Assembly: GCA_035628505.1 (NCBI GenBank)
Contig: DASPJR010000078.1
Coordinates: 1 to 31,259, forward strand
Reading direction: 5' to 3'
Length of the DNA stretch: 31,259 nt
Origin: DASPJR01 sp035628505
Lineage (GTDB): Bacteria > Planctomycetota > SZUA-567 > H5-PLA8
The notes beneath the pieces were generated by a model. That model had not been told where the DNA came from. It did not search any database and was given only the letters and a program-made list of their open reading frames with translations. The first letter of the stretch is position 1, and each line of letters starts with the position of its first letter. Made by a program: the position numbers and the translations under genes. Of this stretch, positions 15,935 through 23,939 are shown piece by piece.

Positions 15935-16327
15935 TTACGCGACGTCCGTTCCGGTCTTGCGGCGTGGCAGCACCACTTCCGGTTCCTGGTTCCAGTCCAG
16001 CCGCGGCGCATCACCCCACATCGATTCCAACGCGTAATATTCGCGCAGATCCGGAGAGAAGATGTGAACCACGCAGTCGCCGTAATCCAACAGCACCCAA
16101 CGTCCGGCGTCATTACCTTCCTGGCCGATGCGATGAATTCCCGCGCGCTTGAGTTCACGCGCGACGCTTTCAAGGATCGCGCGCGTCTGCGCCCGCGAAT
16201 GTGCTGTCACAAGTACAAAGTAATCTGAGATGTCTGAAAGACCGCGCAGGTCGTAAATGACAATGTCAGTCGCTTTTTTATCGTCCGCAGTCCGGGCGGC
16301 GAATACGGCGATGTCCCGGCCATTCAT
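15935..16327 (-). CDS. rsfS: Ribosomal silencing factor RsfS
   Basis: 130 aa from the ATG at 16327. The open frame runs 35 residues further upstream, but similarity to RsfS begins at MNGRDIAVFAARTADDKKA. Core motifs are visible: DIVIYDLRGLSDISDYFVL, SRAQTRAILESVAREL, WVLLDYGDCVVHIF and LREYYALESMWGDAP. RsfS binds ribosomal protein L14 and blocks subunit joining when nutrients are short. The gene commonly sits near nadD or other housekeeping genes; here it lies between a membrane-anchored protein and a glycosidase. GGAG is found about 12 nt before the chosen ATG, slightly far, so a nearby GTG or TTG codon could serve instead. Confidence 0.93.
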   Translation of the reverse strand: MNGRDIAVFAARTADDKKATDIVIYDLRGLSDISDYFVLVTAHSRAQTRAILESVARELKRAGIHRIGQEGNDAGRWVLLDYGDCVVHIFSPDLREYYALESMWGDAPRLDWNQEPEVVLPRRKTGTDVA

Positions 16328-16428
16328 CAAAAAAATCACTCCAAGGCTTGAGATTGGCATCACGCCAGCTCGTTTATCTAATATTACCCTATAGTCCGCT
16401 GTGGGCAAGTCCTTGTCTTTAACACATT

Positions 16429-17529
16429 TCACGGATGCGGGGGAACAACCTGCGGACTCATGTTCTTTTTGTAACCGGAGATTCGCTCGCGATGATCGCG
16501 GTAAATTTTCAGGAGCTGTTCCATGCTGTCTTTGTTAGCCGGGAAGTAGCGGTTGAAACGGGCATAGGCTTCCTGCGCCTTTTTTTCGACCTCTAGCGCG
16601 CGGGCAGGCTCCGTTTGCCGGAGTCGCGCCGCCTGGACCACGTACGTGTCCATTTGCTGATACAGGTTGAAGCGCAGATTGTTCTCGACGGTTTTGTCCC
16701 AGTCCGTTCCGCGTGCTTTTTCGCGCTTGAGCAGTTCCACCCACCACTCTTCCGAGCCCCAGTCGTCCCACTCTTTACGTTCCGCTTCAGGCTTCTTCGA
16801 ATACCAATGCCCGAGGCGCTCGATGCACTGCCCATACTGGCGTTCGGTCCGAATGGGGACTGGATCCGTTCCCGTCTGCATGGCCTTCCAGAAATAGTAA
16901 GACGCAAAACGCAGATTCTCCATGCTGTCGACCGGCGGGCGGCTCCAGCTTTTTTCGCCCAGCCACACACGCTGCCGCTGTTCCTCGCTTAAGTCCGAAA
17001 GGCGCGGCAACTCCCGGTCTCTAAGCGGGGCGCATTCGCCCATTTTTGTTTCACCCAGGCGATCAAAGTACTGATAGCCGAGCTCAAACCAGAGTCCGTA
17101 ATTGCGCGAGTTGCGTTCGAGGCCTTTTTCAAGCGTCGCCAGACCGGAGCGGATCCAGTACCACTTGTCCTCGCAGGTCTCCGCACGATAGGCGAGATTG
17201 TAGGACATGTTGTAAGCCTGGAACGCGTGCACCTGGATAAAGGTGGGCTGCAATTTCAAAATCATGTCGCAGAGCAGTTTCAGCTCATAGTAACGTGCGC
17301 TGTCCTGGTGTGTAACGGCACGAATCCAGAGCACATCAGCGAGAATTCCGCGAAATCCGCCGAGCGCCAGGAATCCGACTTCGAGCGCGTTCTTATCAGC
17401 TTCGGCCCACGTGAGGTTCGTTTCCTTGCGGCGCCGCTCGACATAATTCTGCACGAAACCGGCAACGACCAGAGCCATAGCGCCTACGAGCAGCCACACT
17501 TTTGCGGGATTGTCGCGCATGAATTTCAT
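16429..17529 (-). CDS. Membrane-anchored protein with TPR-like helical repeats
   Basis: 366 aa from the ATG at 17529, which overlaps the stop of the upstream permease as ATGA (17526-17529); the open frame itself extends 16 residues further. A single membrane helix (about residues 10-27) is followed by a basic segment. The rest is helical, rich in Tyr, Trp and Arg, with segments such as GGFRGILADVLWIRA, LQPTFIQVHAFQAYNMSYNLA and LERNSRNYGLWFELGYQYFDRLG that recall TPR-type pairs. With the N-terminus inside, the bulk would be extracytoplasmic. I recognise no named family. Tight coupling to an ABC-2 permease and ATPase suggests an accessory subunit of that transporter, a link based only on gene order. 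Confidence 0.7.
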   Translation of the reverse strand: MKFMRDNPAKVWLLVGAMALVVAGFVQNYVERRRKETNLTWAEADKNALEVGFLALGGFRGILADVLWIRAVTHQDSARYYELKLLCDMILKLQPTFIQVHAFQAYNMSYNLAYRAETCEDKWYWIRSGLATLEKGLERNSRNYGLWFELGYQYFDRLGETKMGECAPLRDRELPRLSDLSEEQRQRVWLGEKSWSRPPVDSMENLRFASYYFWKAMQTGTDPVPIRTERQYGQCIERLGHWYSKKPEAERKEWDDWGSEEWWVELLKREKARGTDWDKTVENNLRFNLYQQMDTYVVQAARLRQTEPARALEVEKKAQEAYARFNRYFPANKDSMEQLLKIYRDHRERISGYKKNMSPQVVPPHP

Positions 17530-18941
17530 CGCCCGACCTCCCGCCTGTGAAAGAGGATGATTCCCGGCAGCGCCCAACCTACACCGCGCACCAGGCCCAT
17601 CATCAGGATCGCCTTTGCCACCGCCCAGGCCGAGATCAACTCGCCTTGCACAAAAGCAGTGGGTCCGCCTGCCACGCGAAAATCGGGCAGCAGCCCCAGC
17701 AGAAAGCGCAGCTGATTGGTCACCGTCTGCTGCAGCCCGGACGGTCCCTGCTCGATGCCCAGCGTCTGGGCACGCGCGGCGCCTGCCTGCATCAGGTCGA
17801 GCGCATGCCGCGACATTTCTCCACCGAGCACCAGAATAAGCCCCAGCGCCACGGTGACAGGAAACGAGAGCACGCCCGACCAGGACGTCGTGATCACCGC
17901 CAGAATCCAGCCCTGCAGCGCGATCAGGAGCCCGGCTTTCACTAGATTCCCTGACAGCCCGTCAGCCGCGACACCCAGTTTTACGCCGCCAACGATCGAG
18001 GGCGGATTGCGGCCCTTCATGGGCGCCGTAATCATGACACGCAGTTCGCCTTCGCGGTTGAGCTGCTCGGGCGAGAGAAACAGTTCGAACGGGCGGTCCT
18101 GTGGAACTTTTGCAACGGTGTGGATCAGCGGTGTTTCATTGTCGAAGCCGATCTTGATACCGATGCCATCGATATGCGAAGCGAAAGTCGCCGTCGATGA
18201 AAACAGAAGCCGGACGGCAACATCTTCGCCCCGGGAAAACTGCGGTGAAACCGCGAAGTTCCAGGTATGCATCGCACCGGGCTTGATCATCTTCATCTTC
18301 GTCGCGCCGCCGCGTTCGTTGTGTGCGTATTCGAATTCCCGGGTCGTCAGCGCATTGCGGCGGAGGTCCTGCCAGGTCCCGGATTTTACGAGCGTTCCCG
18401 CCGAGCGCGCTTCCGGGCGCAGCGGCACGGCGCGGACCAGCACTGCCGTAAAGGCCAGCAGCCCCGCAATGAAGAGCAGATCGATTGCCCAGAACCCCAG
18501 CGTCTTGCCCAGCAGAATACCCCAGCGCGGAATCGGTTTGGTGCCGAAGGTGTGCATGATCCGGCTTTCAATTTCGCGCGCGACCGACAACGCCGAAAGA
18601 AGCACGATCAGCATCGCACCGAGCACCTCGCCGCTGGAGAGGCAATAATTCAGGATAACAAACGAACGCCCGGCGTGCGTGCCGTCGGCATCCGTAAAAA
18701 ACGCCAGGCCGCCAAGCAGCAGTGCCAGCAGCGCCACAGTATAAAGAACTTTCAGGCGCAGCCCTTCACGAAAGGAGAGCACCGCTACTGCAAATACCTG
18801 CCGCGCCAATCGGCGCCCGCGCCCGCCCGGCCAGAGCAGTGTCGCCAGGACGATTCCCACCAGCGTCCACACCAGCGCTATCGCGGCGAAGCGGTCGTCG
18901 GCATTAACGTCGCGAGCAAGCGCTGCGAACACGGGCATCAT
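17526..18941 (-). CDS. ABC-2 type permease with large extracytoplasmic insertion
   Basis: 471 aa. Predicted membrane helices lie near residues 20-37, 66-83, 105-122, 148-170, 335-353, 357-374 and 437-465. The motif VAREIESRIMHTFGTKPIPRWGILLGK after the third helix is the cytoplasmic coupling region typical of ABC-2/NosY-type permeases. Between the fourth and fifth helices is an insertion of about 165 residues (172-335), predicted beta-rich and on the outer face; many simple ABC-2 permeases lack this. The ATPase gene is 45 bp upstream, and the next gene overlaps the stop codon. Substrate unknown. Two ATG codons in tandem begin the gene (18941, 18938), preceded by AGGATC. Confidence 0.82.
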   Translation of the reverse strand: MMPVFAALARDVNADDRFAAIALVWTLVGIVLATLLWPGGRGRRLARQVFAVAVLSFREGLRLKVLYTVALLALLLGGLAFFTDADGTHAGRSFVILNYCLSSGEVLGAMLIVLLSALSVAREIESRIMHTFGTKPIPRWGILLGKTLGFWAIDLLFIAGLLAFTAVLVRAVPLRPEARSAGTLVKSGTWQDLRRNALTTREFEYAHNERGGATKMKMIKPGAMHTWNFAVSPQFSRGEDVAVRLLFSSTATFASHIDGIGIKIGFDNETPLIHTVAKVPQDRPFELFLSPEQLNREGELRVMITAPMKGRNPPSIVGGVKLGVAADGLSGNLVKAGLLIALQGWILAVITTSWSGVLSFPVTVALGLILVLGGEMSRHALDLMQAGAARAQTLGIEQGPSGLQQTVTNQLRFLLGLLPDFRVAGGPTAFVQGELISAWAVAKAILMMGLVRGVGWALPGIILFHRREVGR

Positions 18942-18986
18942 TGATCCTGTTTTCCCTTGAACCTGCGTTTGCTACGGAATTGATCT

Positions 18987-19871
18987 TCAGCTCTTGGAAC
19001 GCTCACGTTCGACCACCCGCATAAACAGCGTCTCCAGCCGCTCGCGGCGGCGATGGGTGCCGACCACTTCCCCGCCCTGGCGCTGCACTTCAGCCCGCAC
19101 TGCCTGCGCGGCTGCGTCGCTCAGATTGCGCACAGACACTTCTGTCACATCGCCGACTTCAAGCAGCTCGCTGACCTTTCCTTCAAGCTGCAGCCGCCCG
19201 CGGTACAGCATCGCGATCCGGTCGCAGAGATCTTCGACATCGCCCAGCAGATGTGAGGAAAGGAGCACCGTTTTTCCCTGCGCCTTAAGATCCAGAATCA
19301 GTCCCTTGATCTCGTGCGACAGAATCGGATCCATCCCGCTGGTCGGTTCGTCGAGCAGGATCAAATCCGGATCATTGATCAGACAGGTGGCCAGTCCCAC
19401 GCGCCGAACCATGCCTTTTGAATATTCTTTCAAGGGACGCTTGCGCGCGTGCTTGAGTCCAACGCGCTCGATCAGCTTTTCGGCGCGCTCCCGGCGCACT
19501 TCACGCGGCAGATCAAACAGCCGGCCGTAAAGATCCAGCGTTTCCTCGGCGTTCAGGAAGCGGTGCAGATAAGACTCTTCAGGCAGGTAGCCGATGCGCT
19601 GCTTGGAGTCCACGTCCCGCGGATCGGCGCCGAGCACGCGAACCTCCCCGGCCGTCGGGAAAATCAGTCCGAGAATCAGCTTGATGGTTGTCGTCTTGCC
19701 GGCGCCGTTAGGTCCCAGTAGACCGAAAATTTCACCGCGCCTGACGTTCAGGTTCAGGCCTTCCAGCGAGCGGACCGTCGGGCGTCCCCAGATGTCGGTG
19801 AAGTCTTTGGTCAGACCGGAACACCACAGGACAGTATCGGCAGAAGTGTGAGCGGGGGTTTCGTTCCGCAT
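18987..19871 (-). CDS. ABC transporter ATP-binding protein (ABC-2 partner)
   Basis: 294 aa from the ATG at 19871. The open frame continues 44 residues upstream, but those residues do not resemble the family and the chosen start fits the domain. Walker A is GPNGAGKT (53-60). A Q-loop region follows (GYLPEESYLHRFLNAEETL), then a divergent signature EYSKGMVRRVGLA in place of the usual LSGGQ, Walker B LILLDEPTSGMDP and switch His in LLSSHLLGDVEDLCDR. The C-terminal 70 residues are the small domain seen in DrrA/NosF-type ATPases. It should energise the permease encoded 45 bp downstream. Confidence 0.92.
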   Translation of the reverse strand: MRNETPAHTSADTVLWCSGLTKDFTDIWGRPTVRSLEGLNLNVRRGEIFGLLGPNGAGKTTTIKLILGLIFPTAGEVRVLGADPRDVDSKQRIGYLPEESYLHRFLNAEETLDLYGRLFDLPREVRRERAEKLIERVGLKHARKRPLKEYSKGMVRRVGLATCLINDPDLILLDEPTSGMDPILSHEIKGLILDLKAQGKTVLLSSHLLGDVEDLCDRIAMLYRGRLQLEGKVSELLEVGDVTEVSVRNLSDAAAQAVRAEVQRQGGEVVGTHRRRERLETLFMRVVERERSKS

Positions 19872-19992
19872 TCTAATCCGGGATGATAAAGTCTTTCGAA
19901 AAAGGCGAAAGTCAAAAGCCGCGCACACGCGCGTATGTCTTATACGCCCCTGGCGGCTGTCCGGTTCGTCTCTGCCGGCAAATAAATGACGT

Positions 19993-21078
19993 TCATCCAC
20001 CAACTAACGGTCGAAGGATGATGTACAGCAGTGCAGACACGAGCGCTGAGATGGGAATCGTCAGCACCCACGCCATCACGATGTTCCCGGCGATTCCCCA
20101 ACGAACGGCGGAGACCCGCTTGGAGGCACCCACGCCCATGATAGACGCAGAGATAACATGGGTGGTAGATACCGGCGCATGAAAAAAGTGCGTGGCGGCA
20201 AGGATCACCAGCGCGCCGGCAGATTCTGCCGCAAAACCGTTGATCGGTTTGAGTTTGATAATTTTATGGCCCATTGTCTTCATGATGCGCCAGCCGCCGG
20301 CTGCCGTACCCAGCGCCATGGCCGTCGCGCAGACAGCGATCACCCACGCGGGCACCACCAGGTCCCGGTGCTCCTGCCAGGCATTCAGATTCAGCCAGGT
20401 AGGAACGTCGGCCGGACGAGCACTGTAGTAACTGACCAGTCCCATGGTAACGATGCCCATGGCTTTCTGCGCATCGTTTGAACCGTGCGAGAGAGCCATA
20501 AAGCTGGCCGATACTAACTGAAGATGCTTGAAGTTCTTGTTCACGCGATACGGCGCCTTGCGGCGAACGATCCACAGCAGCATGACCATGATCAGGAAGC
20601 CCACGATCAGGCCCAGCAGCGGCGAGATGATCAGGAATTTAACGACTTTGAGCACGCCTTCGGAGTTCATCAGCTCCCAGAGTGTCGCCACAATTTCCCG
20701 CTTCTCGTCCAGCACGCGATGACAGAGCACCGCGCCCACCAGCCCGCCGACCAGCGCGTGAGATGAGCTTGAAGGAATGCCGAAATACCACGTAATGAGA
20801 TTCCACGTGATCGCGCCGGATAGGGCACAAACAACGACGGTCTGGGTGATGGATGTAGGGTCGGCAATTCCGCCGCCGATCATCTTTGCGACTCCCACGC
20901 CCGCGAAAGCGCCCACGAAGTTGAAAATAGCAGCCAGCATGACTGCCGTGCGGGGAGGCAGGACGTTCGTCGAGACAACCGTGGCAATGGCGTTGGCGGT
21001 ATCGTGAAAGCCGTTGATGTAATCAAACGCGATGGCCAGGACGATGACCGAAACGAGTAAGCTGAAGCCCTCATCCAT
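19993..21078 (-). CDS. pit: Inorganic phosphate transporter, Pit/PHO-4 family
   Basis: 361 aa and almost entirely membrane-spanning. The family's duplicated signature is present: FDYINGFHDTANAIATVVSTNVL near residues 18-40 and SHGSNDAQKAMGIV near 200. HVISASIMGVGASKR in the C-terminal part is also typical. Pit proteins import phosphate as a metal-phosphate complex with protons. The start overlaps the stop of the DUF47 gene by 8 bp, the usual pairing for this transporter class. No Pho box was recognised. Confidence 0.94.
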   Translation of the reverse strand: MDEGFSLLVSVIVLAIAFDYINGFHDTANAIATVVSTNVLPPRTAVMLAAIFNFVGAFAGVGVAKMIGGGIADPTSITQTVVVCALSGAITWNLITWYFGIPSSSSHALVGGLVGAVLCHRVLDEKREIVATLWELMNSEGVLKVVKFLIISPLLGLIVGFLIMVMLLWIVRRKAPYRVNKNFKHLQLVSASFMALSHGSNDAQKAMGIVTMGLVSYYSARPADVPTWLNLNAWQEHRDLVVPAWVIAVCATAMALGTAAGGWRIMKTMGHKIIKLKPINGFAAESAGALVILAATHFFHAPVSTTHVISASIMGVGASKRVSAVRWGIAGNIVMAWVLTIPISALVSALLYIILRPLVGG

Positions 21079-21718
21079 TCTTCACCACCACCGATCGCAC
21101 CAGATCCATGACGTCTTCGCTGGCATCGATCGCGTCTTCAAGTCCGTCCAGAATGTCCTTCTGCCGCAGAACCTCAATGGGATCTATGGTGACGGCAAAC
21201 AGCCGCTCGAGCGCGGCACGGTAGATTTTGTCGCCTTCATTTTCGAGCGAATTGACATGAATGACGTGCACCTGGATTTCATCAATCTTGCTCATGTCCT
21301 GCAGCAGCGAAATACACTTGGACGCCTCGTGCGCCGCTTCCTGAGAAATGCGCACCAGCTGGCGCATGGGCTCGGTCAGTTCCGGAAGCTTGTAAAGTAC
21401 AATCTGTCCGGCACACCGCTCCATGATGTCAATGACGTCATCCATGGCTGACGTCAGTGCGTGCAGATCTTCACGATCAAGCGGCGTCACAAAGGATTTA
21501 TCGAGTTCTTCATAGAGCAGATGCGCCAGCTCGTCTGCCTCATGCTCCTGAGTTTGTAGCGCCTCGGCAATTCGCAGGAAGTCTTCCGGTCCTTTCGCGG
21601 TTTGAAACTGCGCAAAGGTGTCCGCAACTCCCGTCATCGCTTTGCCCATGGAATCCAGGTAGACGAAAAAGCGGTTTTCCCGGGGCAAAAACCATTTCAC
21701 AACACGATCTACAAGCAC
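21071..21718 (-). CDS. DUF47/PhoU-like Pit accessory protein
   Basis: 215 aa from a GTG at 21718 with GAGG about 6 nt upstream. The all-helical PhoU-like fold is indicated by EHEADELAHLLYEELDKSFVTPLDREDLHALTSAMDDVIDIME and the later repeat HVNSLENEGDKIYRAAL. DUF47 proteins are encoded next to Pit transporters and are thought to modulate them. The coding overlap with pit supports a functional pair. A possible promoter lies about 50 bp upstream. Confidence 0.92.
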   Translation of the reverse strand: MLVDRVVKWFLPRENRFFVYLDSMGKAMTGVADTFAQFQTAKGPEDFLRIAEALQTQEHEADELAHLLYEELDKSFVTPLDREDLHALTSAMDDVIDIMERCAGQIVLYKLPELTEPMRQLVRISQEAAHEASKCISLLQDMSKIDEIQVHVIHVNSLENEGDKIYRAALERLFAVTIDPIEVLRQKDILDGLEDAIDASEDVMDLVRSVVVKNG

Positions 21719-21763
21719 GGTGGCCTCGTGGTCAGTAGTTTAGTTTTGGATGGCAACGCTCCT

Positions 21764-21791
21764 TTCATACCGCTTATATTGATCTTATCAA
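21764..21791 (-). promoter_or_regulatory. Possible promoter of the DUF47-pit unit
   Basis: On the minus strand, TTGATA (21791-21786), 16-bp spacer and TATGAA (21769-21764). The -35 region is part of a 13-bp inverted repeat TTGATCTTATCAA (21779-21791), which could be a regulator site. Confidence 0.35.
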
Positions 21792-21941
21792 TGTGAGGAA
21801 AATAATAAGCTGCGCCCTGTCCTTCGGCTGCCTCTGGTATTGAACGGCTGCGTGACGGTTTTTAACAGGATTTCCGCCGCACCATGGCGTAAACTCCGCT
21901 GCGGCGAGCTTAAGTGCTTCTACAAAAAAGGTGGGCGCCCT

Positions 21942-22769
21942 ATGCAACCAAAATTTGCGATCTGTAACGAGTTGTACGAAGGCTGGCCGCTGGAAAAGGT
22001 TTTTGCCCACGCGGCGCAGACCGGCTACCAGGGCGTCGAAGTCGCGCCGTTCACTCTGGCCGAAGACATCCGCGAGGTCTCCGCTGCCCGCCGCGCGGAT
22101 CTTCGCTCGGCCGCGCGCAAGGAAGGCATTGAGATCATCGGGCTGCACTGGCTGCTGCTCAAACCGCCCGGCCTGCACCTGAATGGTCCGGACGCAACAA
22201 TCCGGCTGGCCACACGAAATTACCTCGAAGCGCTCATTGATCTATGCTCGGACCTCGGCGGCAAAATCATGGTTTTCGGCAGCCCCAAGCAGCGCGCCGT
22301 GCTCAGCGGCGATCACTGGAGCGAGGCGTGGAAGCGCACGGTTGAAGCGTTCACCGTGCTGTCCGAGCGCGCCCGGCAGCGCAATGTTGTGATTGCGTTT
22401 GAACCGCTAGCCTCGCGCGACGGATGCAACTTCATCAATACGATGGTTGAAGGCTCGCTGCTGGTGCGGGAGGTGAATTCTCCGGCATTCAAGCTGCATT
22501 TGGACGTCAAAGCCATGTGCGGCGAGGGCCGTCCCATCGCCGAGACGATTCGCCTTGAAGGCGGCAATTGTCTGGCACACTTCCACGCCAACGATCCCAA
22601 CTTGCGCGGTCCGGGGATGGGCGAAATGGCGTTTGAACCCATCGCGCAGGCGCTCAAGGAAATCCGCTACACCGGCTGGGTTTCTGTTGAGGTTTTCGAC
22701 TACTCGCCCGGTCCTGAAAAGACGGCAGAGATCAGCGTCAAAACGCTGCAGCGCGCCTTTTCGGTGTGA
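21942..22769 (+). CDS. Sugar phosphate isomerase/epimerase (xylose isomerase-like TIM barrel)
   Basis: 275 aa from the ATG at 21942; the frame is open 34 residues further upstream, but that part has no family character, and AAAAAGGTGGG precedes the chosen ATG. TIM-barrel landmarks are AAQTGYQGVEVAPF, IEIIGLHWLLLKPPG, VVIAFEPLASRDGCNFI (metal-binding Glu expected), FKLHLDVKAMCGEG (Asp) and CLAHFHANDPN (His). Final strand VSVEVFDYSPG carries another Glu. This metal-binding set is typical of IolE/IolI/xylose isomerase-like proteins, which isomerise or epimerise sugars and inositols. Substrate unknown. The small membrane protein gene follows after 74 bp and may be co-transcribed. Confidence 0.87.
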   Translation: MQPKFAICNELYEGWPLEKVFAHAAQTGYQGVEVAPFTLAEDIREVSAARRADLRSAARKEGIEIIGLHWLLLKPPGLHLNGPDATIRLATRNYLEALIDLCSDLGGKIMVFGSPKQRAVLSGDHWSEAWKRTVEAFTVLSERARQRNVVIAFEPLASRDGCNFINTMVEGSLLVREVNSPAFKLHLDVKAMCGEGRPIAETIRLEGGNCLAHFHANDPNLRGPGMGEMAFEPIAQALKEIRYTGWVSVEVFDYSPGPEKTAEISVKTLQRAFSV

Positions 22770-22843
22770 CTTGTGCCTGGGTGGAGAGCGTTTAATTTGA
22801 TGCTGCCCGCGGAAGGCTGTCTTATGGGTCTGGAGATTCGTTC

Positions 22844-23290
22844 GTGCCACGTGGACTTGTGATATTCCTGGTCAGCGTCACGGTCATTGCCGTGCTGGGC
22901 TTCTGGGGATTGCCGTACGTCAAAAACAAGATGTTCGGCGAATCGCTGCAGACCAGCGTAAAGATACTGGGCGTTCCCGAAGAGAATTTCGATGTGGATT
23001 TCAACGGGCAGTCCGTCAGCCGGACCATTGTCGACCTGGAAATTCTCTTCCCGATGGGCCGAGCGCCGGAGAACCACAAGGAACTGTTCGTTGTCTCCGA
23101 GAGCGGTGCTCCGATAGAGGTCAACTGGACGCGGCCGGAGACGCGCGAGGATATCCCTGAAAAGGGCATCACGCGCTGGGTTATCAAGCCAGCATTTTTT
23201 CCGATTGGCTTTCGGAAGGGAATTCTGCGCAACAAGTACAGCGACCTGTGCACGATCGAAATTAAAGCGGTGCGAGCAGCGGCGCCGTGA
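22844..23290 (+). CDS. Small membrane-anchored protein of unknown function
   Basis: 148 aa from a GTG with GGAG 8 nt upstream. A single N-terminal membrane helix (about residues 4-22) carries the protein, and the rest should be outside the cytoplasm. The soluble part has alternating hydrophobic residues suggesting a beta-sandwich (KILGVPEENFDVDFNGQSVS, TIVDLEILFPMGRAP, PIEVNWTRPE). No family was recognised. A convergent hairpin follows before rpsT. Confidence 0.6.
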   Translation: MPRGLVIFLVSVTVIAVLGFWGLPYVKNKMFGESLQTSVKILGVPEENFDVDFNGQSVSRTIVDLEILFPMGRAPENHKELFVVSESGAPIEVNWTRPETREDIPEKGITRWVIKPAFFPIGFRKGILRNKYSDLCTIEIKAVRAAAP

Positions 23291-23335
23291 CGGTCATCAG
23301 CGCGGCTGCGTGCTGAGCCTGGATACAGCAGAACC

Positions 23336-23364
23336 CGGCCTGAATGAGGATGTCATTCAGGCCG
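23336..23364. terminator. Hairpin between the small membrane protein gene and rpsT
   Basis: A perfect 12-bp stem (CGGCCTGAATGA / TCATTCAGGCCG) with a 5-nt loop lies in the convergent gap. Neither side has a strong T-run, so it may act as a weak bidirectional terminator or an mRNA 3' end stabiliser. Confidence 0.5.
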
Positions 23365-23393
23365 TCTCCACGGTTTATTCAAATCAGCTTTGA

Positions 23394-23681
23394 TCAGCTC
23401 TTGGGAGTTGCAGCGGTCTTCGCGGCCCGGTTGGCGGCAAGCGCCAGGCGGGACTTCTTGCGGTCAGCGCGCTTTTTTGGAATCGTGTTCTTGCGAGCGG
23501 CACGGTCGAGCGCTTTGAAGGCGCCGGACAGAGCGGCTTTCGGATCGGCTGCCTTGCCCGTGGCGATCTCGGCGGTGACGCGCTTCAATTCCTTCTTGAG
23601 AGCGATCGTATTGCCGCGATTGCGGTGGCGGCGCTTAAGGTTCTGACGTTCACGTTTGTCTGCGCTGAGTGAATGACCCAT
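23394..23681 (-). CDS. rpsT: 30S ribosomal protein S20
   Basis: 95 aa, very basic, with the S20 pattern: MGHSLSADKRERQNLKRRHR at the start, LKKELKRVTAEIATGK in the middle and DRAARKNTIPKKRADRKKSRL at the end. S20 binds 16S rRNA early in 30S assembly. AAGGA lies about 7 nt before the ATG at 23681. A promoter and a 5' hairpin with a T-rich tail are predicted upstream. The Ala/Lys-rich C-terminal tail is typical. Confidence 0.95.
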   Translation of the reverse strand: MGHSLSADKRERQNLKRRHRNRGNTIALKKELKRVTAEIATGKAADPKAALSGAFKALDRAARKNTIPKKRADRKKSRLALAANRAAKTAATPKS

Positions 23682-23710
23682 CGATAATTCCTTCTTTACC
23701 CGGTAGTGCT

Positions 23711-23740
23711 AAAAACGAAACGCGCACAACTGCGTGCGCG
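23711..23740 (-). promoter_or_regulatory. Leader hairpin with T-run upstream of rpsT
   Basis: On the minus strand a 7-bp stem CGCGCAC / GTGCGCG with a 6-nt loop is followed at once by TTTCGTTTTT (23720-23711), about 30 nt before the rpsT start codon. It has the form of a small intrinsic terminator inside the leader and would sit at the very 5' end of the mRNA if the predicted promoter is right. Confidence 0.5.
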
Positions 23741-23751
23741 CCGAGGCAAAA

Positions 23752-23780
23752 AGAATACATGCAAGGCGGCACGAGCGCAA
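23752..23780 (-). promoter_or_regulatory. Possible rpsT promoter
   Basis: On the minus strand, TTGCGC (23780-23775), 17-bp spacer and TATTCT (23757-23752). Predicted transcription start is near 23745. Confidence 0.4.
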
Positions 23781-23876
23781 CTGCCAAGTTCAATTCTTAT
23801 GCAGGATTTACAGCCGATGAATCAATCTCCCGCTGCTTCGTCCTGCTGATCGGGCACCCTCCAAAAGCATAAAATT

Positions 23877-23905
23877 TTGCGCTTCTGGGGCCAAGTCAGT
23901 GTAAA
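23877..23905 (+). promoter_or_regulatory. Possible promoter of the ThuA-fold gene
   Basis: TTGCGC (23877-23882), 17-bp spacer and TGTAAA (23900-23905), about 34 bp before the start codon. The weak -10 keeps confidence low. Confidence 0.35.
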
Positions 23906-23939
23906 TCAGTCAAACACCTGTTAACTGGAGATGACAAGA

